Assembly: GCA_030248215.1 (NCBI GenBank)
Contig: JASANG010001091.1
Span: 248,501-312,500, forward strand
Length of the DNA stretch: 64,000 bases
Reading direction: 5' to 3'
Source of the DNA: Enoplolaimus lenunculus
Taxonomy: Eukaryota > Nematoda > Enoplea > Enoplida > Thoracostomopsidae
Shown piece by piece: positions 61,501 through 64,000 of this stretch. Position numbers and translations under genes: made by a program. The stretch's first letter is position 1, and the number at the start of each line of letters is the position of its first letter. The notes under the pieces are model-generated. The model had not been told where the DNA came from, ran no database searches, and worked only from the letters and a program-made list of their open reading frames with translations.

Positions 61501-62086
61501 ATAATTCCGGTTGCACCCTGTTATAGCAGTAAAAGGTGAAATGGCTACGGGTCTCTAAGCCGGGGTGGGCTACCCTTTGGACCCACCACTGCTATTATAA
61601 GAGGTCGATTAATTGTTTACATGACGTCATTCCTTCTCGATGTGATCTCCTATCCAAACCCTGTACAACAAACCCACCAATAGTAGTGATGACAGTTGAC
61701 GCGAAAAAAATCGCCGCTTGAAACGTCCACAACTCTGTTGCGGTATCATTGTTTAAATCCAACATTGTAATGTGTCCGTTTTGAAAATTGCGTACCAACC
61801 ATAGTTCAATTTGACGAAATTCCGCTTCAGCGTACGCGGTCCACTGACGCCGAGTGACCATCGAAGTGGTGTTGACGTCGCCGGCAGCCGTGTCCACGCT
61901 CATTGCGGTCATATTCCAAAGTGTTTCCAGTACGCGATACCTGCTTTGAGTCAGTGTCCGCATTGATTCTCGTCGCACGATTCGTTCGTTTGGCAGTTCG
62001 ATTAAGTGAAAGACACCAGCACCGAATACCGTATACCCGCCGAGTAGAAGAACGAGTCCAACGTGTGGAAGAATCATTTTTGCGTA
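54832..62086 (-). CDS. Two-pore potassium channel (K2P, nematode TWK type), N-terminus missing
   Basis: Four exons on the minus strand: 62086-61678, 60095-59932, 58739-58493, 55538-54832; total 1527 nt, 508 residues plus TGA, with all phases matching. Order: M1, an extracellular cap with three N-glycosylation sequons (NMT, NTT, NDT), P1 with filter TIGYG, M2, a cytoplasmic basic loop, M3, P2 with filter TIGFG, M4, and a cytoplasmic C-terminus of about 190 residues. The filters, the cap and the M4 sequence TMCIDLAGTEYIRKIHYFG place it in the K2P superfamily, the last strongly recalling nematode TWK channels. Such channels carry background K+ leak at the plasma membrane as dimers. The initiating exon lies to the right of 62086, beyond the piggyBac insertion and the window edge. 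Confidence 0.93.
55560..55955. mobile_element. MITE family D in the K2P intron, right end lost in an AT run
   Basis: Preceded by TA; begins CTGTAGTGACCCGAATTGGG. The family interior is present, but the right terminus is replaced by an (AT)n tract from about 55950. Its left edge is 20 nt from the splice acceptor of the terminal K2P exon, so an open frame runs from the MITE into the exon. Confidence 0.8.
56005..56200. repeat. TGTCCCA/TCTGTCCCA tandem array
   Basis: About 20 units of CTGTCCCAA or ATCTGTCCC (about 9 bp) after an AT tract. A second block with the same unit is at 57529-57680. Confidence 0.9.
56201..56916. other. K2P intron segment between the two TGTCCCA arrays, content unassigned
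   Basis: Holds a (GTT)n tract at 56469, GTGTCCCTAAGGTGCCCGAG followed by ACACCCGGGACACAC (partly inverted), and a stretch of GGGGTTTT-rich sequence. No coding potential was seen. May be the interior of an unrecognised element. Confidence 0.4.
56917..57258 (-). mobile_element. piggyBac-derived MITE (internal deletion derivative)
   Basis: 342 bp bounded by TTAA at both ends, with termini CCCTCAACGGCCCGG and its near-complement. On the minus strand it equals the leader of the autonomous element at 62110-62414, with only about three differences seen over about 305 bp, up to and including the transposase ATG (cat at 56950-56952). It then jumps to about 29 bp of presumed right end. Confidence 0.9.
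57529..57764. repeat. TGTCCCA array plus two GTCCCGGGAAAATGGGAC units
   Basis: About 16 units of TGTCCCATC/TGTCCCAAC, then two copies of a 38-bp unit ending GTCCCGGGAAAATGGGAC, a self-complementary block. Confidence 0.88.
57770..57893 (-). mobile_element. hAT-like MITE family A fragment
   Basis: Contains CTTAGG runs and ends CCCAGTTCATTACATTGGCC; the left end is abnormal and meets the tandem GGTACATT..GTCCCGGG units. Confidence 0.5.
58190..58363 (-). mobile_element. hAT-like MITE family B, right end truncated
   Basis: Starts GGCCCATGTTACTTTTAGG and contains GTTTTTGGTGGGTCTG and TTAGGC blocks, but the right inverted terminus is missing after CTACGCCTCTAAAA. Confidence 0.65.
58493..58739 (-). 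CDS. K2P exon: M2-M3 loop, M3, P2 helix
   Basis: Acceptor acacttag precedes 58739; donor g|gtaaaa after 58493. Begins IRRNTRKLSFLGGGRRGRSR, a basic glycine-rich loop, then IPVWMTLLFLASYTALGGLL (M3) and WDYFEAFYFCFITMATI plus the first base of Gly. The P2 helix has Ala where TTIGFG channels usually have Thr just before the filter. Confidence 0.9.
58802..59541. repeat. 74-bp tandem array, ten copies of a MITE A terminus
   Basis: Units repeat every 74 bp (starts 58802, 58876, 58950...). Each holds flank ACAGAAACAAAATC plus the family A left end GGGCCCATATGAAGATCAGG and the next 40 bp. Copies are almost identical (single substitutions in two). Confidence 0.93.
59542..59798 (-). mobile_element. 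Remainder of the MITE A whose left end forms the 74-bp array; right end duplicated
   Basis: TTAGGC-type runs followed by ATACTGTTCCGCTCCTGTT at 59643 and again at 59768, about 124 bp apart; both copies are followed by similar flank (AAAACGAA.., TTGAACTATAAACGTTTC). Confidence 0.7.
59932..60095 (-). CDS. K2P exon: first filter and M2
   Basis: Acceptor cagtttcag precedes 60095; donor gttagc after 59932. Begins (G)YGHIAPMTLTGR, completing TIGYG, then IFCICFGLFGIPLLLITIAD, the classic K2P M2, and ends YRRLRTQ at phase 0. Confidence 0.93.
60352..60563 (-). mobile_element. hAT-like MITE family A with perfect 8-bp target duplication
   Basis: GTCAAATT at 60344-60351 and 60564-60571. Termini GGCCCATGTAAAGATCGGGG and CTGTTCTTTACATTGTCC; TTAGGC-type centre. 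Confidence 0.88.
61041..61311 (-). mobile_element. TTAA MITE with tRNA-like module (family H)
   Basis: TTAA at 61041 and 61308; inverted ends TTAACCCTTTCTCACAT and ATGTGAGAAGGGGTTAA. The module is on the minus strand, near-identical in layout to 46215-46484. Lies in the K2P intron between the M1 and M2 exons. Confidence 0.8.
61678..62086 (-). CDS. K2P exon: M1, extracellular cap, P1 helix
   Basis: Acceptor gttttacag (AG at 62088-62087), donor g|gtgggt at 61677. Begins YAKMILPHVGLVLLLGGYTV, then the cap with sequons, and ends FFASTVITTI plus the first base of the filter Gly. An ATG at 62116 opens the frame further upstream, but the acceptor and the transposon boundary at 62110 argue that the exon starts at 62086. 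Confidence 0.9.
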
Positions 62087-62105
62087 CTGTAAAACAATTT
62101 CAATT

Positions 62106-64000
62106 TTAACCCTCAATGGCCCGACAGTCTACATATGTAGACATAACCAGTTCGACAATTGATTGTTCGGCAGGTGCTATAGTTAAGAATCTATTGTTTA
62201 ATTTCCATCGATAATTATTCTGTTATAGTAGTATAAAAAACTTATAGCATTGTGGGAACAAAAGTTTGGTGTACAGTGAGTCATATACCTATATAACCCG
62301 ACCGTCTACATATGTAGGCAGATGTTGATTTGATCATAGTTTGAGTTTTGACAAGAATTGGAACGTTTTGTTCTTACACACGGTTTTGTATGGTGAGGTA
62401 AAGTCAGGGAAATGTCAGGTTTGCATAAATTATCTTTGACTGAGGTCGTACGACGTGTATTAGAACCAAGTGATTCAGAGACAGAAGATGACAAACCGGA
62501 CGACAATAGTTCAAATGACGACTCAGAATCAGTTGAGTTAGGTCAATGCAGTAGTGAAGAGGCTGCTATTTATGAGCAAGATAGTGATGGTGAATTACAA
62601 AAACAATCGGACGCATCTAGTAGTGAGTTGAGCGATATGGACGAGACTTCTAGTGGAAGTAATGTGTTTTTGTCAGCGACGGGTGTTGAGTGGCATTCTA
62701 CAACACCGCCTGTCCGTGTGTTAGCTAGAAATATAATTCGCTTTCGCGAAGGCACTGCAGTAAACCCTACAACAGAGTCACAAGCATTTTATCTTTATAT
62801 AAACGAGCCCATTTTACATACAATTCAGCGACTCACTAGTAGGCGACTGCGGGCGCGCAATTTTTCAACGCTACCAATGTGCGAGCTGAAAGCTTGGCTT
62901 GGGGTGGTAATCAGAGCTGGTGCAGATCGCGATAACATGTCTCCAGTGGCTTCACTATTCACCAAAAACGACAGCAGGCCCTTTTACCGCTGCGCGCTGT
63001 CAAAAAACAGAATGAAACAGTTGCTGGAAAATGTAACATTCGACAACAAACTGACTCGCCGGGAGCGTCAAAAAAGTGACAAAATGGCTGCTATACGAGA
63101 TGTTTGGGACCTATTTCAGTCCAACTTACGTCTTCATTATATACCGTCCGAATCACTTACAGTAGATGAACAGCTCTACGGGTATAGAGGATATGCACCG
63201 GGGCGAGCGTACATGCCGGCGAAACCTGCTAAGTACGGCGTAAAAATATTCTGGCTTTGCGATGCTCGGAATGGATATGCCCTAAAAGGAAATATTTATA
63301 CAGGGCGTGAAGGCGAACGGGCCGTAGGGCTTGCTAAACGCATCGTAATGGATCTTATTCAACCATACTGTAACACTCAGCGAAACATTTTCATGGACCG
63401 CTATTTCACATCCCATGAATTGGCTGTGGACCTATTACAAAGTGGGCTAACGTGCACAGGCACAATAATGGCAAATCGCCGCAGCGTACCTCCGGTGCTA
63501 AAGTCAACAAAAGAACAAGAGGTCTATAGCACCCGATTTTTATGGGACCACAATAACCGCATAATGTTGGCGTCTTATTGTCCAAAGAAAAATAAAAATG
63601 TGCTATTACTAAGTTCAGTTCATGTGAAAAACGAAGTTTGCACCAGCAGAGAGGACAAAAAACCAGCAGTTATCTTGGATTATAATTTCGGAAAAGGCGG
63701 GGTTGATGTAATGGACTCTTGCATTGATGATTTTACCTGCAAACGCAAAACGAATCGTTATCCTCTAGTCTGTTTTTTCAATATGATTGATATTGCGTTG
63801 CACAACGCATTCATTGTCATGAAACTGAACGGATATCAAAAGTCACGCAATGTTTTCATGAAAAAAGTAGGCGAACAACTAGCGCAAGACAATATGACCA
63901 AACGTTACAGTAGTGAAAAAATTTACGCAAAATCAAAGGATTCATTTATGGCTTACGGGCTGCCTCAAAAGCGAAACGAACCTTCTACATCTGGTAAACC
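62106..64000 (+). mobile_element. piggyBac-family DNA transposon, left part (continues past window)
   Basis: Starts at a TTAA target (62106-62109) followed by CCCTCAATGGCCCG, a piggyBac-type terminus. A 302-nt leader precedes the transposase. The palindrome GTCTACATATGTAGAC occurs near the end (62126-62141) and again, with one end base changed, around 62305. The right end lies outside the window, but a MITE at 56917-57258 shows what it probably looks like. Insertion is in the upstream intron of the K2P gene, in the opposite orientation. Confidence 0.9.
62412..64000 (+). CDS. piggyBac transposase, open to window edge
   Basis: ATG at 62412 is the first Met after an in-frame TGA at 62394. The frame is uninterrupted for 529 codons to the window end. 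Residues 20-85 are an acidic Ser/Asp/Glu-rich N-terminus as in piggyBac transposases. The DDE_Tnp_1_7 core follows, with the candidate catalytic aspartates D252 (SLTVDEQLYGYRG), D329 (NIFMDRYFTS) and D432 (GKGGVDVMDS). The cysteine-rich C-terminal zinc domain expected near residue 550-590 would lie beyond the edge. Excision and insertion at TTAA is the known family activity. With no stop or frameshift, it is probably a young copy. Confidence 0.95.
   Translation, partial: MSGLHKLSLTEVVRRVLEPSDSETEDDKPDDNSSNDDSESVELGQCSSEEAAIYEQDSDGELQKQSDASSSELSDMDETSSGSNVFLSATGVEWHSTTPPVRVLARNIIRFREGTAVNPTTESQAFYLYINEPILHTIQRLTSRRLRARNFSTLPMCELKAWLGVVIRAGADRDNMSPVASLFTKNDSRPFYRCALSKNRMKQLLENVTFDNKLTRRERQKSDKMAAIRDVWDLFQSNLRLHYIPSESLTVDEQLYGYRGYAPGRAYMPAKPAKYGVKIFWLCDARNGYALKGNIYTGREGERAVGLAKRIVMDLIQPYCNTQRNIFMDRYFTSHELAVDLLQSGLTCTGTIMANRRSVPPVLKSTKEQEVYSTRFLWDHNNRIMLASYCPKKNKNVLLLSSVHVKNEVCTSREDKKPAVILDYNFGKGGVDVMDSCIDDFTCKRKTNRYPLVCFFNMIDIALHNAFIVMKLNGYQKSRNVFMKKVGEQLAQDNMTKRYSSEKIYAKSKDSFMAYGLPQKRNEPSTSGK

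Noticed and set aside
62087-62116. ATG at 62116 as the K2P start codon
   Set aside because: The codons upstream of 62086 read through a clear ttttacag acceptor and into the piggyBac terminus; K2P proteins usually have residues before this point.
1-64000. Retroelements or virus-derived genes
   Set aside because: No reverse transcriptase, integrase, capsid or polymerase motif was recognised in any frame; repeats seen are DNA-transposon-like or unassigned.

Overview
The window is repeat-rich, AT-rich animal DNA with standard GT-AG introns. It most likely comes from a nematode or close relative. The evidence is a two-pore potassium channel of the nematode TWK type, a receptor resembling nematode LET-805/myotactin, and many TTAGGC-type arrays, which is the hexamer of nematode telomeres. 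Introns are long (commonly 0.5-3 kb) and full of MITEs, unlike Caenorhabditis; an enoplean/dorylaimian worm would fit, but that is inference.

Layout. (1) 15-49153, plus strand: the 3' part of a large gene for a single-pass membrane protein with fibronectin type III domains. I could phase 30 exons (15-38545) into one uninterrupted frame of 1351 residues: five FN3 domains (the first partial), a membrane-proximal domain like that of receptor-type phosphatases, a Trp/Leu/Cys transmembrane segment (exon 20137-20254), and a long cytoplasmic tail without a phosphatase domain. The last large exon either reads through to a stop at 38543-38545, or uses an internal donor at 37977 and continues through four further exons (44963, 47962, 48505, 49133), giving a second C-terminus. 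(2) 49154-54831: convergent intergenic region filled with non-autonomous transposons. (3) 54832-62086, minus strand: a K2P (TWK) channel in four exons with exact phases (508 residues in window). It holds both selectivity filters (TIGYG, TIGFG) and lacks only the N-terminus. (4) 62106-64000, plus strand: the left part of an apparently intact piggyBac transposon with its TTAA site, inserted 23 nt upstream of a K2P splice acceptor.

Repeats. At least ten families recur in introns and spacers: two hAT-like MITE families with 8-bp target duplications and internal TTAGGC-like arrays; a TTAA-flanked MITE carrying a tRNA-like pol III module; a piggyBac-derived MITE made of the autonomous element's 5' leader; a TA-flanked MITE; three families of long palindromes; and others without an assigned superfamily. 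Tandem arrays include a 54-bp array running into a splice acceptor, a TTAGGC array that itself supplies an acceptor, a 63-bp GC-rich array, and a 74-bp array made of ten copies of a transposon end. No RNA genes other than tRNA-derived repeats, no CRISPR and no recognisable retroelement genes were seen.

The two host genes are convergent and functionally unrelated as far as can be seen: one a surface receptor with adhesion-type ectodomain, the other a background potassium channel.
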